A DNA stretch of 64,000 nt from Planctomycetota bacterium (lineage in GTDB: Bacteria > Planctomycetota > Phycisphaerae > Sedimentisphaerales > Anaerohalosphaeraceae). Shown piece by piece: positions 1 to 9,011 of the stretch. Below the pieces are notes generated by a model. The model did not search any database. It saw nothing but the letters and a program-made list of their open reading frames with translations, and was not told where the DNA came from. The stretch lies in NCBI GenBank assembly GCA_013349435.1, contig DUZQ01000002.1:26909-90908 (forward strand), given 5' to 3'. Position numbers and translations under genes: made by a program. Positions within the stretch are counted from its first letter, which is position 1; every line of letters starts with the position of its first letter.

Positions 1-1
1 G

Positions 2-547
2 GGCAACGATTTTGCCGTTCAGGTTGGTTCGGAAAAAGGCCTGCAGTTGTACGAACAATATCAGGATTTTTTCGGTGCGCCTATTGATGTGGACGCTGAA
101 AAAGAATTCGAAAAAGCGAAAGCATCCGAGCCCGGTTTCGACCTTCAGCGAGTCTATGACAGGCTGAAGTCGAACAAGGTCGATGACCGGTTGTGGGCTG
201 ATATCGCCCGAAGGTGTCAAAGCTGCGGCCTGTGCCTGCTGCTTTGTCCGACCTGCTCATGTTATACCGTGATTGACCGGGTAACACCCAACGGTCGGAA
301 CCTGCGTATGAGAGAATGGGATTGTTGCTACTTCGAGGGTTTTACAAGGATGGCCGGCGGGCAAAATCCCGTCAAGCCGAAAGAGGAAATGATTAAACGC
401 AAATACTACCACAAACTGGTTCAGCAGATAGACGAGTTCGGCATGAGCGGCTGTACCGGTTGCGGGCGATGCAATACCGTATGTGTCGGAAACGTCAACT
501 GGCTCGAGAACATTCGCAAAATCGAAGGGAGCGGTCGGGATGTTTAA
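2..547 (+). CDS. 4Fe-4S dicluster oxidoreductase subunit (hydrogenase/sulfite-reductase beta-type), 5' truncated by window edge
   Basis: Frame is open from base 2 (GNDFAVQVGSEKGLQLYEQ...) upstream of the listed ORF; two Cys clusters CQSCGLCLLLCPTCSC and CTGCGRCNTVC. Confidence 0.8.
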   Translation, partial: GNDFAVQVGSEKGLQLYEQYQDFFGAPIDVDAEKEFEKAKASEPGFDLQRVYDRLKSNKVDDRLWADIARRCQSCGLCLLLCPTCSCYTVIDRVTPNGRNLRMREWDCCYFEGFTRMAGGQNPVKPKEEMIKRKYYHKLVQQIDEFGMSGCTGCGRCNTVCVGNVNWLENIRKIEGSGRDV

Positions 548-1379
548 CAGCAGAACGTATATTCCAAGAGCAACGATAATACAGGATATCGAGGACCTGA
601 CATACGACACGAGGCTTTTCAGGTTGAAATTCAAAGGCCTCGGCGACTGCGACAACAGCAGCGAGAGCGATTATGAACCGGGCCAGTTTGTTCAGGTATC
701 GGTTCTTGGTATGGGGGAGGCGCCGATTTCGATTTGCTCAAGCCCAAAGGACAAAGGTTTTTTTGAATTGTGTGTTCGCAATACGGGAGGAGTTACAGGG
801 GCGATGCAAAAACTTGAAAAAGGAGATGAAATCGGGGTCAGGGGACCTTACGGTAACAACTTTGCGATTGAAAAAGCGACAGGCCGGGACTGCGCATTCA
901 TAGCGGGAGGTATCGGGCTGGCACCTCTGCGTTCGGTAATAAAGTACGTGACGGCAAAAAGGGCGGATTACGGCAAGTTAGCGATTCTCTACGGTGCAAG
1001 AACAAAAGAAGATATTGTTTTTGCGGACGAACTGAGCCAATGGGCGCAGATTGAGAGTGTCGAGGTGCACCTGACAATAGACGAGCCGCAGGAAGCCTGG
1101 ACCGGCAGGACCGGCGTCGTTACCACTTTGATTGGTGAAATCAGCGATATGTCCGAAGGTAAGTGCTTTGTGTGCGGGCCGCCGATTATGATTCACTTCA
1201 CTATTAAGGAGCTTCTCGACGCCGGATGGACCGAGGAGAATATCATTATGACGCTGGAGCGACACATGAAATGCGGCGTGGGTAAATGCGGTCACTGTTA
1301 TATCGGAGACAAATATGTCTGCACAGACGGACCGGTATTTACGTATTCTCAAATAAACGCTTTGGAAGTTGAAGTCTGA
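540..1379 (+). CDS. FAD/NAD(P)-binding oxidoreductase subunit with C-terminal [2Fe-2S] motif (hydrogenase gamma / AsrB / PyrK-like)
   Basis: ATG at 540 overlaps the previous gene by 8 nt; flavin/NAD domain (PGQFVQVSV, GGIGLAPLRS) and CGVGKCGHCYIGDKYVC. Confidence 0.8.
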   Translation: MFNSRTYIPRATIIQDIEDLTYDTRLFRLKFKGLGDCDNSSESDYEPGQFVQVSVLGMGEAPISICSSPKDKGFFELCVRNTGGVTGAMQKLEKGDEIGVRGPYGNNFAIEKATGRDCAFIAGGIGLAPLRSVIKYVTAKRADYGKLAILYGARTKEDIVFADELSQWAQIESVEVHLTIDEPQEAWTGRTGVVTTLIGEISDMSEGKCFVCGPPIMIHFTIKELLDAGWTEENIIMTLERHMKCGVGKCGHCYIGDKYVCTDGPVFTYSQINALEVEV

Positions 1380-1454
1380 TTTTAGACGGAATACCGACGC
1401 GGTCCCGTCCGGAGAGCTTTTTTATGTGATAAGTTTCTTTTCGAGGTATAAAAT

Positions 1455-2375
1455 ATGAATATAGCAGGGGATGCAACAGAATTAATCGGCAGGACACCCT
1501 TGGTCTGGCTGAATAAAATAGGTCGAAATTGTAGAGCTAAAATCGCAGGTAAGCTGGAATTTTTCAACCCCGCCGGCAGCATCAAAGACCGTATAGGTGT
1601 CAGTATGATATTAACTGCCGAACGTGAGGGTAAAATCAAGCCACCGATGACTATCATCGAACCGACCAGCGGCAATACCGGCATTGCCCTTGCGTGGGTT
1701 GCGGCGGCAAGGGGTTACAAGCTGATATTAGCCATGCCCGAATCGATGTCCATCGAACGGCGGAAACTGCTTCAACTGCTCGGCGCTCAACTTGTTCTCA
1801 CCCCCGCCAAGGAGGGCATGCCCGGCGCAATAAAAAAGGCGCGCCAAATTCTAAATGAAACCGATGATGCCTTCATGCCGAGCCAGTTTGAGAATCCCGC
1901 CAATCCCCAAATACACAGAGAGACCACCGCCGAGGAGATTTGGCGGGATACCGACGGTACGGTGGACATTTTTGTTGCCGGCGTCGGTACCGGCGGGACT
2001 ATTACCGGTGTGGGCGATGTGCTCAAATCCCGCAAACCATCTGTCCAAATAATAGCGGTCGAGCCTTCAAGCTCGCCGGTCCTTTCCGGCGGAAAACCTG
2101 CGCCCCACAAAATTCAGGGCATAGGAGCCGGTTTCGTTCCGGACGTCTTAAATATGAAAGTTGTTGACGAGGTCGTTCAGGTAGATGATAACGAATCCTT
2201 GACTATGGCCGGACGCCTTGCAAAAGAAGAGGGCATACTCGCCGGGATTTCCTCCGGGGCATCGGTGGCGGCGGCGGTTAAGGTGGCTATGCGCAAATCA
2301 AACGCCGACAAACTTGTTGTTGTGATATTACCCGACACGGGTGAAAGATATTTGAGCACAGCCCTTTTTGCCTGA
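1455..2375 (+). CDS. cysK: Cysteine synthase (PLP-dependent O-acetylserine sulfhydrylase family)
   Basis: [45 protein letters not shown] and SSGAS motifs. Confidence 0.93.
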   Translation: MNIAGDATELIGRTPLVWLNKIGRNCRAKIAGKLEFFNPAGSIKDRIGVSMILTAEREGKIKPPMTIIEPTSGNTGIALAWVAAARGYKLILAMPESMSIERRKLLQLLGAQLVLTPAKEGMPGAIKKARQILNETDDAFMPSQFENPANPQIHRETTAEEIWRDTDGTVDIFVAGVGTGGTITGVGDVLKSRKPSVQIIAVEPSSSPVLSGGKPAPHKIQGIGAGFVPDVLNMKVVDEVVQVDDNESLTMAGRLAKEEGILAGISSGASVAAAVKVAMRKSNADKLVVVILPDTGERYLSTALFA

Positions 2376-2424
2376 GTGGGCATGAATTTGCCAGGAGCAG
2401 CAGGTCTCGGATTTTTTTGGAAGC

Positions 2425-3549
2425 ATGACCGGCAAATATAACATAAAACTAATGCCGCCGAGTTTTTCACCGTGGCAGCCCAAGAAAGACCTTTCCAGGC
2501 AGGTCGCGGTGTTAATGAGCGGCGGGGTTGACAGCAGCGTCGCCGCACACCTGCTCACAAAAGCCGGCTGGGAAGTGCTCGGCATTACAATGAAAATACC
2601 CGTATCCTGCGACACAGGTGCCCGCCCCCCCGGTCCAGGAGAGGCGGTGAGGGTTTGCCGCCGGATGAACATACCACATTACTACATAAATATTACGGGG
2701 GCCTTTGAAAAACTCATTATCGAACCCTTTCGCAGGTCATATTTGAGCGGACAAACGCCTAATCCCTGTGTTGACTGTAATACACTTTTGAAATTCTCGC
2801 TGGTTTGGGGTTTCGTGGCCGAGAGGCTCGGGGTAAAATACCTTGCCACGGGACACTACGGGCGGGTTATCACGGCCGGCAATCATGCCCGGCTGGGTAT
2901 GGCAAACGATAAGGCCAAGGACCAGAGCTATTTTATTTACGGCATATCCGCGGAAAAGCTCACAAACCTTATCCTTCCGGTGGGCGAATTAACAAAGGCA
3001 AAGGTCCGCTCAATTGCCGCCGAACTCAATCTCAGTGCCGCCTCGAGGGCTGAGAGCATGGAGTTATGTTTTGCTGCCGAAGGCGACTACCGGCAGGTGC
3101 TGGGCGATGCCGGCACCGGAAAGCCCGGTGATATAACGGACATGAAGGGCAATAAAATCGGTATTCACAACGGTATTGCCAACTATACTTTAGGCCAAAG
3201 ACGTGGTGTTGGTTTTGCCGGAGGAGTGCCGCTTTACGTAGGAAAAATCGACGCCAGCGCCAACACTATCGCCTTGGGCACAAGAGAGGAAATAAGCTCA
3301 TCTGTTATCCGGGCAAATAAAATCAATGTTCTTATTCCAGAAGAATTTGCTCCGGGACGAAGGTGTTTCGGCAAGATTCGCTCGTATGGCCGGCCACAGC
3401 CGTGCAAAATCACCGAGGCTGATAATGATAGTATGACGGTTGAGTTTGACAAAGCCCAATTTGCGCCCTGCCCCGGCCAGAGCCTTGTCCTGTATAACAG
3501 CGACGATTACATAATCGCCGGTGGTAAAATCGCAGCGATAAATGTATAA
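2425..3549 (+). CDS. mnmA: tRNA-specific 2-thiouridylase MnmA (start may be further downstream)
   Basis: AVLMSGGVDSSVAA PP-loop, TPNPCVDCN, ATGHYGR, KDQSYFIYGI, GQRRGVG. Confidence 0.92.
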   Translation: MTGKYNIKLMPPSFSPWQPKKDLSRQVAVLMSGGVDSSVAAHLLTKAGWEVLGITMKIPVSCDTGARPPGPGEAVRVCRRMNIPHYYINITGAFEKLIIEPFRRSYLSGQTPNPCVDCNTLLKFSLVWGFVAERLGVKYLATGHYGRVITAGNHARLGMANDKAKDQSYFIYGISAEKLTNLILPVGELTKAKVRSIAAELNLSAASRAESMELCFAAEGDYRQVLGDAGTGKPGDITDMKGNKIGIHNGIANYTLGQRRGVGFAGGVPLYVGKIDASANTIALGTREEISSSVIRANKINVLIPEEFAPGRRCFGKIRSYGRPQPCKITEADNDSMTVEFDKAQFAPCPGQSLVLYNSDDYIIAGGKIAAINV

Positions 3550-3557
3550 CGTTTCGT

Positions 3558-4127
3558 CTAATTGCCCTGACGCATTTTGTTACGGAGTCTCTTTTCGGCA
3601 TCGGCGTTCCAATAACCGCAATCAAGCTCTATAAATACAGACGTATAAGGCAGCGTTATATTCGTCTTAAATACAATTACTTTGAACATCTCGGCGGCAT
3701 CATCCATCGTGGTTATTAACCTGTCATTTGGCATTGTCCTGACCGTACGGTTTTGTAACAGAAGCCCCAACTGGTTGCGATAGGCCCTTATTCCGGGCGC
3801 ATCCACCTCTGAAACGTTATCTAATTCATCGTTGATATATACAACAGGTTTGACGTGCGGGGCATCATCCACCGCGTCAAGGACCGCCCGGACCGTTTCG
3901 AGCTGCCCCCGGCCGGTAACTACAGTTTCAATGCCCGGCTTATTCTGGGCCGGATACGCGGAATCTGCAACCACAATCCAATTGCGTTGCCCCATCTTGG
4001 GAAGGATACGCCAGAGCCTGCCCCGGCCCGTGGTGCGGCAACCCGCGGACAAGCCAATCATCAATAACAAAACCGATAAAATAATAGACCAACCGCCGGG
4101 AACGAAGGTTTTCCTTTTTCTTGTCAT
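3558..4127 (-). CDS. Lipoprotein with RbsD/FucU-like domain
   Basis: N-terminal hydrophobic segment with lipobox-like LSAGC; LPKMGQRNWIVVADSAYP resembles the FucU/RbsD N-terminus (LxxMGHGDxIVIADxNFP). Confidence 0.6.
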   Translation of the reverse strand: MTRKRKTFVPGGWSIILSVLLLMIGLSAGCRTTGRGRLWRILPKMGQRNWIVVADSAYPAQNKPGIETVVTGRGQLETVRAVLDAVDDAPHVKPVVYINDELDNVSEVDAPGIRAYRNQLGLLLQNRTVRTMPNDRLITTMDDAAEMFKVIVFKTNITLPYTSVFIELDCGYWNADAEKRLRNKMRQGN

Positions 4128-4253
4128 GATATTACCCCTTTCTTGCTTCTATTGGATAATTATACTATGATTCAGCCTGTTAAGCGAGAAAGATGTTGTA
4201 AACAAAAAGCTTCTAACTAAAAAAAGATGCCGATGAATTGAAAGGTTTCAATT

Positions 4254-5294
4254 GTGGCGGATAAAAACAAAAGGGCTGTTGACGTCCTCGATAAAGACAG
4301 CCTTATTGTCGTCTCCGGGGCCGGGGGATTTATCGCCGGGGCACTGACTAAATATTTCAGGGAACAGGGCTTCAACCGCATCCGTGCAATCGACAAAAAG
4401 CCTCTGGACCAGTGGTATCAGCGGGTCAGCGGTGTCGAATCTTTGCAAATGGACTTGAGCGAAAAAGACACCTGCACAAAGGCTTGCGAGGGAGCGACGG
4501 AGGTATATAACTTAGCTGCGGATATGGGCGGCATGGGCTTTATTGAAAGGTTCAGAATCGAGTGTCTGCGAAGTATTTTGATAAATACACACATGGTTGA
4601 AGCGGCATATCAGGCAGGGGCGGGCCGTTACTTTTTCAGCTCGTCGGCCTGTGTATACAATACCACCCTGCAGGCCGACCCGAATGTCCGAGCATTGAAA
4701 GAATTGGACGCGTATCCGGCTATGGCCGAGAGGGGCTACGGCTGGGAAAAACTGATGTCCGAGATGTTCTGTCGGGAATACTGGGCCGAACGCGAAATGA
4801 AAACCTTTATCGCGCGTTTCCACAATGTGTATGGGCCGTATGGAACATGGGATGGTGGCAGAGAAAAGGCTCCCGCCGCCATGTGCCGCAAGGTCATAGA
4901 AGCCGAGGATACCGGCAATTATGAAATCACCATCTGGGGCGACGGCCGCCAGACGCGAAGCTTTATGTATATCGATGACTGCCTGGACGGTATCGATATG
5001 ATTATGCACTGCGATAAACTGATAGCAACCCCAATCAATCTTGGGTCGAATTATCTTGTTTCCATCAATGATCTGGTGTCAATTGTTGAAAAGATTGCCG
5101 GGATTAAATTAAAACGTAATTATGACCCCGATGCCCCCAAGGGGGTGGCAGGCAGAAACAGCGATAACACTTTCATCAAGCAGGTGCTTGACTGGCAGCC
5201 GGCGACTCCGCTTGAGGAAGGAATGGAAAAAACATATTACTGGATTCAAAAACAGTATACCGACCGTAAAGCGGGTAAACGTACCGTAAGTTAA
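4254..5294 (+). CDS. NAD-dependent epimerase/dehydratase, GDP-mannose 3,5-epimerase-like
   Basis: GTG start; GAGGFIAG Rossmann motif; AADMGGMGFI, SSSACVYN, RFHNVYGPYGTWDGGREKAPAAMCRK typical of GME-type SDRs. Confidence 0.85.
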   Translation: MADKNKRAVDVLDKDSLIVVSGAGGFIAGALTKYFREQGFNRIRAIDKKPLDQWYQRVSGVESLQMDLSEKDTCTKACEGATEVYNLAADMGGMGFIERFRIECLRSILINTHMVEAAYQAGAGRYFFSSSACVYNTTLQADPNVRALKELDAYPAMAERGYGWEKLMSEMFCREYWAEREMKTFIARFHNVYGPYGTWDGGREKAPAAMCRKVIEAEDTGNYEITIWGDGRQTRSFMYIDDCLDGIDMIMHCDKLIATPINLGSNYLVSINDLVSIVEKIAGIKLKRNYDPDAPKGVAGRNSDNTFIKQVLDWQPATPLEEGMEKTYYWIQKQYTDRKAGKRTVS

Positions 5295-5327
5295 AAATAA
5301 TTTGAACCTCACAGAGAAACATGTGAA

Positions 5328-6131
5328 ATGAACGAGAGGAAAAAACCCGCCATTACGGACATCATCGGGCGTATTCAGTATCGTTTAGCGCTGGCGGGAG
5401 GCTGGATTGACCAGCCTTTTATGTCAAAACAAAATCCCTCCCCCCCCGGCTCAATGGTCGTTGTGGCGGTCGAGCCGCAGTTTCGCTGGATGGACCGGGC
5501 CGGCATTTGCCAGAGCACACGCTCAATAGCATTGAATTTGTGGGGAGGCGATTTGCCCGATGAAGACCCGGAAAAACTCGTTCGCCTCTTGTACGAGGTT
5601 GAAAACAAGGACAAAAAAGACCCTTCCGGTTCACAGGATATGATCGGAATTATCTATCCGGGTATCAATCGTCTCGACTATGATTATGCGTATGAGGGCG
5701 GTTATTTTCCCCGGCATATCGAATCAAATAACGACCCGCAAATCGCCGCCTGGCTCGAGAGTATTCTGTATATTCTCCCGGTGAACACCAGGCCGGACGG
5801 ATATAAACCCTTAGAAAGGCGGAATCTGTTTCCAGATTGGGTCGGGCGACTGGCCCAATCCGGCAGGGATTGTTTCGACGCTATTACCAAAAAGGACATC
5901 CGTGCCCTCGGAAAATCGCTCAACGAATGCATGAAGTGCTGGCATATGCTGTTGCCGGACACCTTGGAGCATCCAACGTTAAAGGTGGACCTGCTTTCCC
6001 TGTTGGAATACTATCAGGCCAACTATCCCGGCGCAATGTATTCCGGCTGTGGAGGCGGATACCTTTATGTGATATCGGATGAAAAGGTCCCCGGAGCATT
6101 TAAGATAAAGGTTAAGATCGCCACCAAATGA
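5328..6131 (+). CDS. GHMP-kinase-like protein (short, divergent)
   Basis: N-terminal GRIQYRLALAGGWIDQPF and C-terminal YSGCGGGYLYVIS resemble GHMP sugar-kinase motifs; central PSGSQDMIGIIYPG. Confidence 0.6.
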   Translation: MNERKKPAITDIIGRIQYRLALAGGWIDQPFMSKQNPSPPGSMVVVAVEPQFRWMDRAGICQSTRSIALNLWGGDLPDEDPEKLVRLLYEVENKDKKDPSGSQDMIGIIYPGINRLDYDYAYEGGYFPRHIESNNDPQIAAWLESILYILPVNTRPDGYKPLERRNLFPDWVGRLAQSGRDCFDAITKKDIRALGKSLNECMKCWHMLLPDTLEHPTLKVDLLSLLEYYQANYPGAMYSGCGGGYLYVISDEKVPGAFKIKVKIATK

Positions 6132-6946
6132 CAAATACAATTATCACATCAGGCACCTTTGATAACCTTTGCTCGAACCAGGTTCGTTTCTTACATGAGA
6201 TTGCAAAACTTGGACAGGTCCATCTTTTGCTTCTCAGCGACGAGTTTGTCGAGGCTGTGGGGAGCGGGAAACCGAAATTTCCTCTGCCGGAAAGACATTA
6301 TTATCTCCGGGCCTTTCGGTATGTAAGCAGGGTCCATATTATAACGGACCCGGCCCAATTGCAGAATATACCGGGGATAATCGGTGAAAAAGCGGATTTG
6401 TGGTGTATCCTGCCATCTGAAGAAAGCCCCAAATGCAGGCAGTATGCTGAATCCGGAGGTATCGGGTACAAAATAGTGCCTGATGAGCAGCTTGGCGGCT
6501 TTCCTGAAAACGACATAAGCCACGAGCCAACTTCCGGCAAAAGAGTAATTGTAACCGGTTGCTTCGATTGGCTTCATTCGGGCCATATTCGATTCCTTGA
6601 AAAAGCCTCGGAGTATGGCGATCTTTATGTAGCTGTAGGTAACGATGAGAATATCAAGAAACTCAAAGGACCGGGGCACCCGATGTTTTCACAGGACGAA
6701 CGAAGATACATGGTCGCTGCCGTTCGCTTCGTAAAAGAAACGCTGATTTCATCGGGTCACGGCTGGCTGGACGCCGAACCCGAAATTCGCCGGATAAAAC
6801 CGGACATTTACATCGTAAATGAAGACGGGGACAAAGAAGTTAAACGCAAATACTGTGAAACTTTCGGTATCGAGTATGTTGTATTAAAACGCCTGCCCAA
6901 AAACGGGCTGCCGACAAGAATAAGTACCAATCTCCGCGGTTTTTGA
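6128..6946 (+). CDS. Tandem nucleotidyltransferase (HldE C-domain/cytidylyltransferase-like; second half has a canonical HxGH-type motif)
   Basis: Overlaps the GHMP-like gene by 4 nt; TIITSGTFDNLCSNQVRFL (degenerate) and RVIVTGCFDWLHSGHIRFLEKASEYGDLYVAVGND (intact). Confidence 0.8.
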   Translation: MTNTIITSGTFDNLCSNQVRFLHEIAKLGQVHLLLLSDEFVEAVGSGKPKFPLPERHYYLRAFRYVSRVHIITDPAQLQNIPGIIGEKADLWCILPSEESPKCRQYAESGGIGYKIVPDEQLGGFPENDISHEPTSGKRVIVTGCFDWLHSGHIRFLEKASEYGDLYVAVGNDENIKKLKGPGHPMFSQDERRYMVAAVRFVKETLISSGHGWLDAEPEIRRIKPDIYIVNEDGDKEVKRKYCETFGIEYVVLKRLPKNGLPTRISTNLRGF

Positions 6947-7041
6947 CCGTCAAAATTTTCTGTAAGGACACACAATAAAAAATTGATACAAAATGAATTT
7001 GATTTAATATTATCAAAATTACTTTTAACATAGGACGCCCA

Positions 7042-8397
7042 ATGGAATTTATTAACCCGCCGAATTCAGCCCTTCCGAGTAAGCCGAAACTCCTGCCGCA
7101 CGGAGACATCTATCCCTTTATCCTTTTGGCAAGTTGCTTTATGTGGTGGGGCATCGCAAATAATATGACAGACCCTCTTGTCAAAGCCTTTACGGTCATT
7201 TTCAGCGATTTGTCCACCTTTCAGTCGTCCATGATTCAATTCGCCTTTTACGGGGCTTACTTTTCGCTGGCAATCCCCGGTGCCGTTATTGCAAGAAAAT
7301 TCAGTTACAAGAGCGGGATACTCATTGGTTTAGGGCTGTATTGCGCCGGATGCTTTTTGCTTTTTCCAGCCGGTCTGATTCAGCAATTTCTTCCGTTTCT
7401 TATCGCTTTCTATGTATTAGCTTCCGGCTTATCCATACTGGAAACAAATGCCAATCCTTATATTCTTTCCCTTGGACCGGAAAAAACCTCGACACAACGT
7501 CTGAATCTTGCACAATCTTTCAACCCGGTCGGCTCGGTTATCGGTACTCTGCTGTGCCAGATGCTGATTCTTGCACGGCTCGAAAAACTCAAAGGTGGCA
7601 TTACAGGCAATGAAACGGGCCAACAGTTGAGCCAAATTCAAAGCCGGCAGCTTTTCATTGTTATCACTCCGTATTTAATTATCGGAGCTGTTTTAGTAAT
7701 AGTGTGGCTCCTGATAGCCTTCAAAAAGATGCCTTACGTCAGGGAGCCGGACAGAAATGTGCATTTTATAGCAACCTTCCAAAGGCTTTTCAGGAATCCA
7801 AACTACCTGTTTTCCGTGATCGCCCAATTCTTTTATGTAGGCGCACAGTTGTGTGTGTGGACTTTTACTGTTTATTACATTCCATCTCAACTGGGAATCA
7901 AGGACAGCGATGCCCTGAAATATCATACAGCGGCCTTGGTTTTGTTTGGGCTTTCCCGCTTTATATGTACGGCTTTGATGTCTATGATTAAGCCCCATAA
8001 TTTGCTGGCGGCTCTGAGCACACTCGGTGGAATCCTGACATGCGTCGTTATCTTTGTCGGAGGCAACATCGGTGTCTACTCATTAGTTGCAATTTCCGGA
8101 TGTATGTCACTTATGTTCCCTACCATTTTTGGTTTGGGAAGCAGGGGATTGGGTAGAGACAGAAAAATAGGAGGTTCCGGGCTGATTATGGCAATTCTTG
8201 GTGCTGCAGTACTCGTTCCGGTGCAGGCGTTCATTATTCAGACGGTCAATGAAAATCCTCCGAATTTAGAACCTACCCGATTGAGTATCAGTTCTTCATA
8301 CATAGTTCCGCTTTTTTGCTTTATTGTGATTGCCGCCTACGGTATATATGCAGGAAAAGTTAAAATAACAGAAAGCCTGGAAGCTGAAGCACATTAA
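7042..8397 (+). CDS. fucP: L-fucose:H+ symporter FucP-like MFS permease
   Basis: FILLASCFMWWGIANNMTDPLVKAF, ETNANPYIL, LNLAQSFNPVGSVIGTLL; multiple TM segments. Confidence 0.88.
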   Translation: MEFINPPNSALPSKPKLLPHGDIYPFILLASCFMWWGIANNMTDPLVKAFTVIFSDLSTFQSSMIQFAFYGAYFSLAIPGAVIARKFSYKSGILIGLGLYCAGCFLLFPAGLIQQFLPFLIAFYVLASGLSILETNANPYILSLGPEKTSTQRLNLAQSFNPVGSVIGTLLCQMLILARLEKLKGGITGNETGQQLSQIQSRQLFIVITPYLIIGAVLVIVWLLIAFKKMPYVREPDRNVHFIATFQRLFRNPNYLFSVIAQFFYVGAQLCVWTFTVYYIPSQLGIKDSDALKYHTAALVLFGLSRFICTALMSMIKPHNLLAALSTLGGILTCVVIFVGGNIGVYSLVAISGCMSLMFPTIFGLGSRGLGRDRKIGGSGLIMAILGAAVLVPVQAFIIQTVNENPPNLEPTRLSISSSYIVPLFCFIVIAAYGIYAGKVKITESLEAEAH

Positions 8398-8413
8398 AAT
8401 AGCTGGAAAAAAA

Positions 8414-8866
8414 ATGCTGAAAAACATTCCAGACATCCTCAGCCCTCAACTGTTGAAGGTTCTTATGGAGATGGGCCACGGGGACCAGATTGTCATCGCA
8501 GATTGTAATTTCCCGGCCGCTTCGATTGCCCTGAAAACGGTTTCCGCACAACTGATACGATTAGACGGCCATGGTGTACCGGCGGTTCTGGAGGCGATTT
8601 TGAAGGTATTTCCACTGGACCAGTATGTCCAAAAGCCTGTGAGCCTGATGGAGGTCGTTGATGGCGACGAAGTTGAAACACCTATTTGGGGGCGGTATCG
8701 CGAAATCATAAAAGCAAGCGGTGAACCATGGGGCGATTTTGAGTTGCTGCAGCGGTTCGAGTTTTACGAAAGAGCTAAAAACGCATATGCGGTCATCGCA
8801 ACGAGTGAGTCGGCACGATACGCCAATGTGATTCTGAAAAAAGGGTGCATTATTGTAACATCTTAA
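8414..8866 (+). CDS. fucU: L-fucose mutarotase (RbsD/FucU family)
   Basis: LKVLMEMGHGDQIVIADCNFPAASI with catalytic-His motif; YERAKNAYAVIATSESARYANVILKKG. Confidence 0.9.
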   Translation: MLKNIPDILSPQLLKVLMEMGHGDQIVIADCNFPAASIALKTVSAQLIRLDGHGVPAVLEAILKVFPLDQYVQKPVSLMEVVDGDEVETPIWGRYREIIKASGEPWGDFELLQRFEFYERAKNAYAVIATSESARYANVILKKGCIIVTS

Positions 8867-9011
8867 TATTTATTCTTCCTTCGGAATACTGCGCCCATGA
8901 GAGCATAGATGGAAGTACCCGACATAGTCGGGCGGGGTTTAAGCCCGTTCCAGAAAATGCCGCGTCCGTAAAGGCGTAGAAATTTACCAACACAGTTACA
9001 GGAGATAAACC

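Noticed and set aside
6981-7016. TTGATA...TATCAA dyad and weak promoter upstream of fucP
   Set aside because: Imperfect arms and poor -10/spacer fit; not strong enough to call.
8878-9000. Possible structured RNA between fucU and GH29 (short GC stems such as CCCGAC..GTCGGG)
   Set aside because: Only small hairpins seen and no match to a known riboswitch class that I can recognise.
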